This document shows, piece by piece, positions 1 through 7,860 of a stretch of 52,530 nt of DNA. Made by a program: the position numbers and the translations under genes. Source of the DNA: Pseudomonadota bacterium (GTDB lineage: Bacteria > Desulfobacterota > Binatia > UBA12015); NCBI GenBank assembly GCA_005777805.1, contig SXLG01000066.1, forward strand, positions 1 to 52,530. Direction: 5' to 3'. Positions within the stretch are counted from its first letter, which is position 1; each line of letters begins with the position of its first letter. The notes beneath the pieces are model-generated. The model worked only from the letters and a program-made list of their open reading frames with translations, did no database searches and was not told where the DNA came from.

Positions 1-1
1 C

Positions 2-1144
2 CTTGCCGGTCTCACCGTCCTCGACCTCTCGCGGTTGCTGGCGGGGCCCTACGGCACGCTCGTTCTGGCCATTCTGGGCGCGCGCGTGATCTAGGTCGAG
101 CGACCCGTGCGCGGCGACGACGTGCGCGATGTCGGGCCCTTCTGCGGTGGCAAGAGCCTCTACTTCTCGGCGCTGAACTACGACAAGGAATCGATCGCGC
201 TGGACCTCAAGGCGCCGGCAGACCGCGCCCTCTTCGAGCAACTGCTGGCGCAAGCCGACGTGCTGGTCGAAAACTACCGCCCCGGCACCATGCAGCGCCT
301 CGGCTACGGCTGGGAGACCCTGCACGCGCGCTTGCCGCGCCTCATCTACGGCGCGGCCTCGGGCTTCGGCCATACCGGTCCGCTGAGCCCGCGGCCTGCC
401 TACGACATGGTCGTGCAGGCGATGAGCGGCATGTTGAGTCTCACCGGCTACCCCGGCGAGCCACCGGCGCGAGTCGGCGTCTCGATCGGCGATATCGCCG
501 CAGCTCTCTTCCTCGCGATCGGGATATGTGCTGCACTCCACAAACGGCGCGACACCGGCGAGGGCGCGATGATCGACGTCGCCATGCTCGATTCGCAGAT
601 CGCGATCCTCGAGAACGCCCTGACACGCCATCTCGTCACCGGCGACGTGCCGGGTCGCACCGGCACGCGACACCCGAACATCTCACCCTTCCAGGCCTTC
701 CAGACCGCCGACGGCCAGGTGGTCGTTTGTGCCGGCCACGACGAAATCTATCACGTTTTCTGCGACACGCTGGGCCGCGGCGAGATGAAATCCGATCCAC
801 GCTTTCTCACCGCCGAGGACCGCCGCGTCAATGTCGACGCGATGCAGGTCGAAATCGAGGGGGTCATGCGCCAGCAATCAACGGAATACTGGCTCGCCCG
901 CCTCGAGGCCGCCGCTATCCCCTGCTCGCCGATCAACACGGTCGCCGAAGCGGCGCGGCTGCCGCAGCTCGCGGCCCGCGCCATGGTGCGCGAGATCGCT
1001 GATCCTGCGATTGGCAGCCTCTTCGTCTCGGGCAACCCGATCAAGATCTCGGGCGTGCCCGAACCCGCAGTCCACCGGCCACCACCCGAACTCGACGCCG
1101 ATCGGGCCGCAATCCTCGCCGGGTTGCTGCCCAGGCGCGACTGA
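2..1144 (+). pseudogene. CaiB/BaiF family CoA-transferase, 5'-partial, with in-frame amber codon
   Basis: Family III CoA-transferases move CoA between acyl groups through an aspartyl-CoA thioester. The reading frame is open from base 2 and already shows the family N-terminus (VLDLSRLLAGPYG), so the true start lies before the window. A TAG at 92-94 interrupts it in GARVI*VERP, where relatives usually have Lys (VIKVERP). The ORF caller therefore begins at the GTG at 107. Downstream the fold is intact: GFGHTGPLSPRPAYD, the catalytic-Asp segment AMLDSQIA and a normal C-terminus. One AAG-to-TAG change would explain it. It may be a recent pseudogene, a base error, or a readthrough codon. It converges on a mesaconyl-CoA-hydratase-like gene. 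Family assignment is firm; the substrate is unknown. Confidence 0.85.
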
Positions 1145-1329
1145 AGGTTTCCCCGCGGCGCCCGGCAAGCGGGGCCAGAGCGGAACCGCCTTGGCTGCCA
1201 CGGCCTCGGCAACGTCCGCCCGCGCCGCATGGACGAGTCCGTCTGTCCCGATTCGATGGCCATCGCGAAGTCGACTTCAGACGTGAATGCCATCGCCGCG
1301 GGATCGAGCGAGCACGACGGACTGGCCCC

Positions 1330-2361
1330 TCAGGCGCGCTTCGGCATGAGTTCCCAGTGGTCCATGTCGAGAAGGACGCGCGGATCGTGCCGCAAAACAC
1401 CTCGCTCGTCCCGGATCTCGATGGCAAAGTCGGGAAGATTCGCCGGGTTCATATCCTTGACCGCGACCAGGCGCAGGCGCAAGGCACCCCAGGACGCCCC
1501 CGGCACGTCGTGCGTCTCGAGCACGTCGGTGAACGAGTAGATCGTGGTGCCGGCGTAGCAAGGGTTGGCGTGTACGCCAGAGTTCATGGCGACGATCCCG
1601 GAGCGGTTCTCGAGTCCGTTCTGCGCCTGTGCGTAAGCGATCGACATCGGCAGCCCACCGTACACCAGCGGACGGCCCTCGGTCAGGATTGCATCGAAAT
1701 GGACCTTGGCGGTGTTCTGGAAGAGGCGCGTGTACGACGTGTGGTCGGACGCGTTCACCGTCATGCCATCATGATGAAAAATGCGCTCGCCCGGCTGATA
1801 GTCCTCGAAGGTGAATCGCCCGCCCGTTTTCTCGGCGCGCGAGAGTTCGCCATCGAAGGGCGGCAGCTCGGTGGGGGCGACCTGCCTGGGTAGACTCGGC
1901 ACGACCGGCTCCTCGAGCCAACGGGTGGCCGCGCCCGCGTCCCGCTTCTTCACCATCACCCAGCGCGTGTACTCGAGCACCACCACGCCCTGCTGATTGC
2001 GACCGATCGTCTTCACCCAGACGTTGCCGGTCTGCCGGTTCGAGTTCTCTTTCAGACCGAGGATCTCGATCTCGGTGGTGATCTCGTCGCCGTGAAAGAC
2101 CGGCGCGCGCCAGATCATGCCGGCGTAGCCGAGATTGGCGCGCGCGTTGAGAGAAATCTGCCTGACGGTCTGGGCGATCACCAGATGAAAGACGATCAGC
2201 GGATGGACGCGACCCTCGGCGCTACAGAACCGCGCGCTGCGGTCGTTGGTGGTGGCGATATGAAGCGCCGTCTCGGCCGGGCCGAGCACACGCGGCACCG
2301 GACACAGGCTGCGCCACCCGAGCGCGAAATCCTCAAAAAAGTTCCCGAGATCACCCTTCAT
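1330..2361 (-). CDS. MaoC-type double-hotdog dehydratase, mesaconyl-CoA hydratase-like
   Basis: This cytosolic enoyl-CoA hydratase-type enzyme has two tandem hotdog domains. Its segments GNFFEDFALGW, FHLVIAQTVRQISLNA, NLGYAGMIW and VVLEYTRWVMVKKRD closely recall mesaconyl-CoA hydratase (beta-methylmalyl-CoA dehydratase) of the ethylmalonyl-CoA and 3-hydroxypropionate pathways. From the ATG at 2361 the length is 343 aa, the size I recall for the Rhodobacter enzyme. That start has a GAGGAG ribosome site and precedes the conserved MKGDLGNFFEDF; the longer ORF start adds 13 unrelated residues. It lies 60 bp downstream of a transporter gene on the same strand, probably in one operon. The facing CoA-transferase is of the family that includes mesaconyl-CoA C1-C4 transferase. 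Family is clear; exact substrate is inference. Confidence 0.85.
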   Translation of the reverse strand: MKGDLGNFFEDFALGWRSLCPVPRVLGPAETALHIATTNDRSARFCSAEGRVHPLIVFHLVIAQTVRQISLNARANLGYAGMIWRAPVFHGDEITTEIEILGLKENSNRQTGNVWVKTIGRNQQGVVVLEYTRWVMVKKRDAGAATRWLEEPVVPSLPRQVAPTELPPFDGELSRAEKTGGRFTFEDYQPGERIFHHDGMTVNASDHTSYTRLFQNTAKVHFDAILTEGRPLVYGGLPMSIAYAQAQNGLENRSGIVAMNSGVHANPCYAGTTIYSFTDVLETHDVPGASWGALRLRLVAVKDMNPANLPDFAIEIRDERGVLRHDPRVLLDMDHWELMPKRA

Positions 2362-2421
2362 GCCCACTCCTCGCACAATTGGACCGCCGGCCTCCAACAA
2401 GTGCCCGGTCGCCCCGCCGGG

Positions 2422-3873
2422 CTAGCGCGCAACCGCGGCTGGAGTTTCGTGGTCCGCCTCGGCCGCTTCCAGGAGGCGAGCCAGGTTGCTCTGGTGGCGG
2501 TCGCGATCGATCCGGTAGGGAAAGAGACAAGCGATCGAGCAAGCATAGAGGACCGCCACGATCGGCGTGAAGCTGGCCCCGAGCCACCAGAGCGTCTCGG
2601 GCGGGACCTCACCGGGCTTCGCACCGGAAGGAAAGCCCACCGCCGTCAGCAGCAGACCGGAGCCGAGCACGCCGAAGCCCGAGACGATCTTCTGCACGAA
2701 CATCCGCACGGCAAAGAACGTCCCCTCCGAGCGCCGTTTGGTGCGAAGCTCACTCTCCTCGACGATATCGGCCACCATCGCCGACACCAGGATGCTCGAG
2801 GAGATCACGAGCGCGATCTCGATCATGGTGAAAAGGGCCAGGACGGGAAGCAGCAGCGGCGTGCCGTTGGCCGGCATCACGTCCATGAGCCGCAGCACGA
2901 TCGGCACGGGCACCAGGCTGAGTCCGGCCGTGCCGGTGGCGATCGCCGCCCGCTTCTTGCCGACGCGCGCCGAGAGGCGCGGCGTCAGCGCGAAGGCAAG
3001 CAACGCAGCCGGGAAGTAGGACAGAACCAGCAACGAAATCTGCGCTGCGCTGAGGCCCCAGAAGAAGGTGCTGAAGTAGACATGGAGCGCTGCCGAGATC
3101 CCCGCCGCCGCGGCCCCGAAAAGCCCCGACACGAAGAGCGCCAGGAAGTTGCGGCTGGCGAGCGATTCGCCCAGCTCGCGCAGCATCCGTCGCAGCGCGA
3201 AGGGGGCAGCCGGCGGGGGGGCCTTGAGGCGCGGAATGTGGCGGTGCGTGCCAAGAGCAGAGACCAGGATCGCGGCCACCATGAGCACCGCCGCCACCAC
3301 GCCGTAGATCCGATAGCCCTCCGCGTTGAGCACGCCGATCGGCTGCTCGGCCGTGGGGCGCAGCAAGATCCCGTAGGCGAGCAACGCCATCCCGAGCCCG
3401 CCCCACCAGCCAAACAGGAAGCGGAAACTCATCATCGAGGTGCGCTCGTCGTAGTCGTCGCTCAGCTCGGCGACCAGCGCCGTGCTCGGGATTTCGTAGA
3501 AGGTGATGCAGACCCGCACCACCACGGCCATGCCGACAAAGTAGGCAAAGAGAGCATCGCCGCCGAGTCCGCGCGGTGGGGCAAACAAGAGCCAGAACGA
3601 CACCCCGACCGGGAGTGCGGCGGCGTACATGAAGGGATGCCGCCGGCCCCAGCGCGAATGCAGATGGTCGGAGAGATGACCGACCAGCGGATCGAGGATC
3701 GCATCGCAAGCCAGCGCGACCAGGATACCAAGGCCAACCCGCGACTCGGGCACGCCGAGCACCTGGCCGTAGTAGATCAGGAGAAAATAGGAGAATCCGT
3801 TGTCCTTGACGCCGTAGGCGACCGACCCGAGTCCGTAGAAAATCTTGGTACCGAGATCGACCTTGCCACGCAT
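2422..3873 (-). CDS. GPH-type MFS sugar/cation symporter
   Basis: Major facilitator of the glycoside-pentoside-hexuronide:cation group, an inner-membrane importer with about twelve helices. The N-terminus KIFYGLGSVAYGVKDNGFSY and the loop SDHLHSRWGRRHPFMY with its RWGRRHP signature are typical. A second-half loop TPRLSARVGKKRA and the segment SAMVADIVEESELRTKRRSEG also match the family. The ORF track extends to 4185, but the first 104 residues are Arg/Pro-rich and overlap a terminator; the ATG at 3873 (MRGKVDLG) gives a normal 483 aa protein. It is the first gene of a probable two-gene operon with the MaoC-type dehydratase, so the cargo may be a carboxylic acid or glycoside handled by that pathway (inference). 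Confidence 0.88.
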   Translation of the reverse strand: MRGKVDLGTKIFYGLGSVAYGVKDNGFSYFLLIYYGQVLGVPESRVGLGILVALACDAILDPLVGHLSDHLHSRWGRRHPFMYAAALPVGVSFWLLFAPPRGLGGDALFAYFVGMAVVVRVCITFYEIPSTALVAELSDDYDERTSMMSFRFLFGWWGGLGMALLAYGILLRPTAEQPIGVLNAEGYRIYGVVAAVLMVAAILVSALGTHRHIPRLKAPPPAAPFALRRMLRELGESLASRNFLALFVSGLFGAAAAGISAALHVYFSTFFWGLSAAQISLLVLSYFPAALLAFALTPRLSARVGKKRAAIATGTAGLSLVPVPIVLRLMDVMPANGTPLLLPVLALFTMIEIALVISSSILVSAMVADIVEESELRTKRRSEGTFFAVRMFVQKIVSGFGVLGSGLLLTAVGFPSGAKPGEVPPETLWWLGASFTPIVAVLYACSIACLFPYRIDRDRHQSNLARLLEAAEADHETPAAVAR

Positions 3874-4026
3874 GTCCGCCGTACTCCGTTCGCGGAAGTC
3901 CGGGGCCGGGCCGGCTCCGAGCCCTCGAGGATTCGCCCCTTGTGGGGGTTGGGGGTGCCCGGTGCAAGGGCGTGCCCGACGACGCAACGACCGAGCCGTG
4001 TCAGCGCGTCGCGCCACCTCAAAATG

Positions 4027-4109
4027 GAGAGGGGCGACCTCCACCATGAGGCCGCCCCTCTCGTCCGTCTCGAGCCGGCGACGCGTCCCTTGGGACACGC
4101 CGCCGGCTC
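4027..4109 (-). terminator. Two consecutive hairpins after Cys-rich gene 1
   Basis: Stem 4072-4080/4101-4109 (GAGCCGGCG/CGCCGGCTC) is followed on the minus strand by stem 4027-4036/4053-4062 (10 bp, GAGAGGGGCG/CGCCCCTCTC) with an inner CCTC/GAGG stem. A short T run (CATTTTG) follows on the minus strand. They lie just past the stop codon at 4136. Confidence 0.7.
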
Positions 4110-4135
4110 GCGAGGGCGTTACTTCACTACCCGGA

Positions 4136-4996
4136 TCAGAACAGCGACGAGCCGTCGACGAACGCACCACTCGGCGAGCCGTCACAGCCCTCGGTGTTGT
4201 TCCAGGTCGAGCTGGCCGCGTCGGTGAGCGCGTTGTCGATCAGCGGGATCAGCGCCGCGTACGTGCCGCCACCAGCACCGAGCTTGGATTCCATCTTGGC
4301 CCGCGCGCCGTCCCGGCAGGCGTCCTGCACGGGATCCGGGGTATCGGCACTCTTGGCGCTGCACTGGGTCAGGCTGTCGGTGAGCGCGCCGCCGCCCTTC
4401 GAGCCCTTGGAATCACCCTCACAGGAGCCGATGCACTTGAAGAGGCTCTGGCCATACTTGCTGAGTTCGCCGATGTCCTTGCCGAGCGTCTTGATGTCCT
4501 TGCCGGCGGCGTTGCCGAGAACATTCGCCAGCAGGGCAAGCGCGTCGAGCTGCGCGTAGGTCGAGTCGTGGGCCCCCTGCCAATCCTCGACGTCCGTGTA
4601 GTCCTGGTTGCCGGGCGTGGTCGAGTCGTTGTCACCCGGACATTGCATCGTCGTGTAGTCAGCCGACGCGTCGCCCGTCGCCGACTTCTTCGAGTAGTCG
4701 ACCTTGCTCTCGCACGACGCCAGCGCTTCTGCGAAACCCGATCCAGCCGGGCCGGTCGCGGTCGCCATCACGCAGTCCTGCGTCGCGACATCCATGCCGT
4801 ACTTGCCCTCGCACTTGACGGTGGCCTTCACCACGCAGGCGACGAATTTGGCCTGCTGCTTGTAGATGTCGATCAGCTGACCGAACGCTGCCTTCTCGCC
4901 ATCGTCGGTCAGATCCGGCACCCAAGCGCGGGCCATTCCAGCCGACGCGAGCAAGGCGCCCGCGGCCACGGCCATCTTAAAAGTTGGGGTACGCAT
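4136..4996 (-). CDS. Secreted ten-cysteine protein, paralogue 1
   Basis: Unknown family; 286 aa with a clear Sec signal peptide (basic MRTPTFK, hydrophobic core, probable cleavage after MARA before WVPDL). The mature part is acidic, Gly/Ser/Asp-rich and has ten cysteines, all conserved in two downstream-strand neighbours: ACVVKATVKC, QDCVMATATG, ASCESKVDY, MQCPGD, KCIGSC, TQCSAKS, DACRDGA and NNTEGC. It ends in GSPSGAFVDGSSLF. The ATG is preceded by AGGAGG at 11 nt spacing. The even number and fixed spacing of Cys suggest five disulfides in the periplasm or outside the cell. Conserved short motifs such as IYKQQ(A/S)KFV occur near the N-terminus. No enzyme motif is visible. Each paralogue has its own leader and terminator. 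Confidence 0.85.
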   Translation of the reverse strand: MRTPTFKMAVAAGALLASAGMARAWVPDLTDDGEKAAFGQLIDIYKQQAKFVACVVKATVKCEGKYGMDVATQDCVMATATGPAGSGFAEALASCESKVDYSKKSATGDASADYTTMQCPGDNDSTTPGNQDYTDVEDWQGAHDSTYAQLDALALLANVLGNAAGKDIKTLGKDIGELSKYGQSLFKCIGSCEGDSKGSKGGGALTDSLTQCSAKSADTPDPVQDACRDGARAKMESKLGAGGGTYAALIPLIDNALTDAASSTWNNTEGCDGSPSGAFVDGSSLF

Positions 4997-5004
4997 GCTT
5001 TCTC

Positions 5005-5190
5005 GAGCCTCCTGTGGGGTTAGAGGTCAGCTATCCGGCGATTGAGGTCACCGTCCGGGGCTGACCGGGGATAGCTTCCCCAATAGACCCGTTCGGAGTC
5101 ATCGAGCAACCGCTGACGTTGCCTGGATCTCGAAAATCGTCGAATCGTCCCGATAATCGGTCGGACGAGGGATGTCCCCTACTGGCCTTC
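5005..5190 (-). promoter_or_regulatory. Conserved leader of Cys-rich gene 1, with inverted repeat
   Basis: This upstream segment aligns along about 180 bp with the leader of Cys-rich gene 2 (6296-6475), sharing blocks such as GGTCACCGTCCGG, ATAGACCCGT and TCGGTCGGAC. It contains CCGATAATCGG at 5150-5160, 154 bases upstream of the start, and the ribosome site AGGAGG near the gene. Likely promoter plus operator or structured 5' leader. Confidence 0.6.
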
Positions 5191-5410
5191 AAGCTGGCCA
5201 TGCTGCGCGAGCGCGTGCTCGGTCCCAGCCGGGGGACAGCTCCGCGATTCCCCTCTGGGCAAATCGCGCCATCGAAACGGGGCGATGTCGGGAAGGGGCG
5301 GTAGAGCCTTCCGCGGGCGTCCGCGCGCTCGTGCGGGGCCAAGTCCGCGAAGCTTGCCGGGCGGACGGGAGACCGTGCAGCGCCCAAGCCGGGACCGCTC
5401 GGCCCAGTCT

Positions 5411-5445
5411 CGCGGGATCGGCGCTTGGGGTGCGCCGCTCCCGCG
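5411..5445 (-). terminator. Hairpin after Cys-rich gene 2
   Basis: Nested inverted repeat CGCGGGA (5411-5417)/TCCCGCG (5439-5445) with inner GGCGC/GCGCC and a 7-nt loop, 36 bp past the stop of paralogue 2. No strong T run follows. Confidence 0.5.
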
Positions 5446-5480
5446 GACTGCCGGGTCCCGATCAGAAGAGCGACGAGTCG

Positions 5481-6287
5481 CTAGCTGCAGCCCTCGCTGT
5501 TGTTCCAGGTGGTGTTAGCCGCGTCGCTCAGCGCGTTGCGGATCAGTGGGATCAGCGCCGCGTACGTGCCGCCGCCCAGACCGAGCTTGGACTCCATCTT
5601 GACTATCGCGGCGTCCCGGCAAGCCGCCTGCACGGGATCGGGAGTGTCTGCGCTCTTCACGCTGCACTGGGTCGTGCTGTCCGTCGTCCCGCCGTTGCCC
5701 TTCGAGTTCTTGGTATCCCCCTCGCAAGCGCCAATGCACTTGAAGATAGCCTGGCCGAACTTGCTGAGTTCGCCGATGTCCTTGCCAATCGTCTTCACGT
5801 CCTTGCCGGCGGCAACGCCAAGCACGCTGGAGAGCGTGCCCAACGCGTCGAGCTGGGTGTAGGTCGCAGAGCGGGACGCTTGCCACGCCGAGAGATCGGC
5901 AAATTGCTGGTTGCCGACCGCGGTCGAGTCCATGTCACCCGGACACTGCATCGTCGTATAGTCAGCCGACGAGTCGCCCGTCGCCGACTTCTTCATGTAG
6001 TCGACCTTGCTCTCGCACGACGCCAGCGCCTCTGCCAGACCTGGACCGCTCGCAGTAGCGAAGACGCACTCGCGCACGGCGGGGTCTGAACCCAGGGCTT
6101 CGCACTTGACGGCAGCCTTGACGACGCAGGCAACGAACTTGGCCTGCTGCTTGTAGATGTCCGTGAGCTGGCCGAACGCTGCTTTCTCTGACGCGTCGGT
6201 CAGATCTGGAACCCAGGCGTGGGCCATTCCGGCCGACGCCAACAAGGCGCCCGCGGCCATGGCCATCTTCAAGGTTGGAGTACGCAT
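5481..6287 (-). CDS. Secreted ten-cysteine protein, paralogue 2 (shortened C-terminus)
   Basis: Second tandem copy, 268 aa, very similar to paralogue 1 in signal peptide (MRTPTLKMAMAAGALLASAG) and in all ten cysteines. The ribosome-site context (CCCCACAGGAGGCT) is shared exactly with gene 1. It ends at NNSEGCS with a TAG, while the other two copies continue with GSPSGAFVDGS(S/P)LF. Just after the stop, shifted by one base, the DNA still reads GAC TCG TCG CTC TTC TGA (DSSLF*). A small deletion therefore removed the tail and left a relic. Transcription unit is separate, with its own leader upstream and hairpin downstream. Function unknown; probably extracytoplasmic and disulfide-stabilised. Confidence 0.85.
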   Translation of the reverse strand: MRTPTLKMAMAAGALLASAGMAHAWVPDLTDASEKAAFGQLTDIYKQQAKFVACVVKAAVKCEALGSDPAVRECVFATASGPGLAEALASCESKVDYMKKSATGDSSADYTTMQCPGDMDSTAVGNQQFADLSAWQASRSATYTQLDALGTLSSVLGVAAGKDVKTIGKDIGELSKFGQAIFKCIGACEGDTKNSKGNGGTTDSTTQCSVKSADTPDPVQAACRDAAIVKMESKLGLGGGTYAALIPLIRNALSDAANTTWNNSEGCS

Positions 6288-6295
6288 ACTTCTTC

Positions 6296-6475
6296 AAGCC
6301 TCCTGTGGGGTTGGGGGTCAGCCGTCGGGCAGAATTATGGTCACCGTCCGGAGCTGGCCGGGTAGATCATCCCCCATAGACCCGTCCGAGATCGTCGCGC
6401 AATCCTTGAGATCACCCACCCCTCGGAAACCGTCGAACCGTCCCGATAGTCGGTCGGACCCGGGATCTCCCGCTT
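6296..6475 (-). promoter_or_regulatory. Conserved leader of Cys-rich gene 2, with inverted repeat
   Basis: Homologous to the gene 1 leader. The inverted repeat appears here as CCGATAGTCGG at 6443-6453, 156 bases upstream of the start, nearly the same position as in gene 1. The duplication that produced genes 1 and 2 thus carried the regulatory DNA with it. Confidence 0.6.
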
Positions 6476-6702
6476 CCACGCGGCCGAGGGGGCCACGAAG
6501 AACCCGGAGGTGTCCCCTGGAGCGTCCCCGAAGGGGCGCACCCCCGCCTCGCGCAAGAGAGGCGGTCGCGACTCCCGGAGGGAATCCTCCAGCGGGGGAA
6601 TGGTGGCCGGCGCGCAACCGCCATGGCCAAGGAGTCAGGGGTCTCGGCGTTCGCCGGTGATACCGGCGGGAAACCGTGCCGCGCACGGTTCGGGACAGTC
6701 CC

Positions 6703-6737
6703 GCGGGAGCGATGCGCTGCCGGCGCGCCGCTCCCGC
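6703..6737 (-). terminator. Hairpin after Cys-rich gene 3
   Basis: Stem GCGGGAGCG (6703-6711)/CGCTCCCGC (6729-6737), 27 bp past the stop of paralogue 3. A second small stem ACCGTGC/GCACGGT lies at 6673-6689. Confidence 0.5.
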
Positions 6738-6763
6738 GTGGACCGTCGGGGCGACCGTGTCGC

Positions 6764-7624
6764 TCAGAACAGGGGCGAGCCGTCGACGAACGCGCCGCTC
6801 GGCGAGCCGTTGCAGCCCTCGGTGTTGTTCCAGGTGGGCTGAGCCCCGTCACCGATTGCGCCGTCGACCAGACCGATCAGTGCGGCGTATGCGCCACCAC
6901 CCGCGCCGAGCTTGGTTTCCATCTTTATCTTGCTCTTGTCGTAGCAGGCGATCATCGCGGGGTCAGCCGCACCATTGCCAGGATCACACTGGGTCGTGCT
7001 GTCGGTGAGAGCGCCCCCGCCCTTGGTCCCCTTGGCGTCGGCCTCGCATTTGCGGATGCAAGTGAAGAGCCCCTTGCCGTATTTGTTCAGGGTGCCCGTG
7101 TCGGCCGCTGTCGCGATGGCGTCCTTGCCCGCCGCGTCCGCAAGCAATGCGACGAGGGTCGCCAGAGTATCGAGCTGAGAGTAGGTGCTCGGGAGCGCTG
7201 CCGTCTGCCAGGCCGTGAGACTGGCGTAGTCCTGATTGCCGGGCGTCCCGCTATCGGAATCAGCCGGGCATTGCATCGCGGCGTAGTCAGCTGCCGCGTC
7301 GCCCGTGCCCTTCTTGTTGTAGTCGACCTTGGCCTCGCAGGCGGCGAGCGCCGCGCCGAAGCCCGAACCGACCGGACCCGTCGCGGTGGCGAACACGCAT
7401 TCCTGCGTACCCACCGAGGTCCCATAGGTCTGCTCGCATTTGATCCCGGCCTTCACCACACAGTCGACGAACTTCGACTGCTGCTTGTAGATGTCACCGA
7501 GCTGCTTGAAGCGCGCCTTCTCGGCCGGGTCGGCCAGATTGGGAATCCACGCGCTCGCCGCGCTGGCCGTGGCAAGCACTACCGTGGCGACGAACGCCAC
7601 CCTCGAGATCAGAATCCTAGCCAT
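6764..7624 (-). CDS. Secreted ten-cysteine protein, paralogue 3
   Basis: Third and most diverged tandem copy, 286 aa. The signal peptide is unrelated in sequence (MARILISRVAFVATVV, cleavage probably after ASA) but the mature part starts WIPNL like the others (WVPDL). All ten cysteines are kept: DCVVKAGIKC, QECVFATATG, AACEAKVDY, MQCPAD, TCIRKC, TQCDPG, IACYDK, NNTEGC. The C-terminal GSPSGAFVDGSPLF is present, and basic residues replace acidic ones in places. A GGAG ribosome site lies upstream of the ATG. Its leader does not resemble those of genes 1 and 2 and carries a different inverted repeat. It is probably the older copy, with 1 and 2 from a later duplication. Function unknown. Confidence 0.85.
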   Translation of the reverse strand: MARILISRVAFVATVVLATASAASAWIPNLADPAEKARFKQLGDIYKQQSKFVDCVVKAGIKCEQTYGTSVGTQECVFATATGPVGSGFGAALAACEAKVDYNKKGTGDAAADYAAMQCPADSDSGTPGNQDYASLTAWQTAALPSTYSQLDTLATLVALLADAAGKDAIATAADTGTLNKYGKGLFTCIRKCEADAKGTKGGGALTDSTTQCDPGNGAADPAMIACYDKSKIKMETKLGAGGGAYAALIGLVDGAIGDGAQPTWNNTEGCNGSPSGAFVDGSPLF

Positions 7625-7712
7625 CTGTTCTTTCTCCTGTCCTCAACACCGGGGGACGATCCTCGTCCGGAAGGGGTCAGTTCAAGGCCGTCCAGTCTTT
7701 CGGATGTTCTAC

Positions 7713-7728
7713 TAGGTATTTCTACCTA
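7713..7728. promoter_or_regulatory. Inverted repeat TAGGTA-N4-TACCTA
   Basis: Perfect 6-bp arms separated by TTTC, 89 bp upstream of Cys-rich gene 3 and about 130 bp upstream of the divergent GT4 gene. It lies in the AT-richest stretch of this region. Probable operator or promoter element; the factor is unknown. Confidence 0.45.
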
Positions 7729-7860
7729 AAGACAACCCTATACCCCCTGATTAAACGACACGACCTGCCCCATATTCACGTATGAACATTGGAATCTTGC
7801 GGGCGTAGGGCGATCGCCTCGGACGTTCGCACAGCAGTCGCACGCCCGACGCTCCGCGGC

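Noticed and set aside
2092-4227. 711-aa plus-strand ORF
   Set aside because: Arg/His/Glu-rich low-complexity translation, antisense to the GPH transporter and MaoC genes whose frames match known families. It is a GC-codon shadow.
5172-7729. Plus-strand ORFs 5172-6089 and 6623-7729 resembling each other
   Set aside because: Their mutual similarity is only the antisense image of the duplicated Cys-rich genes.
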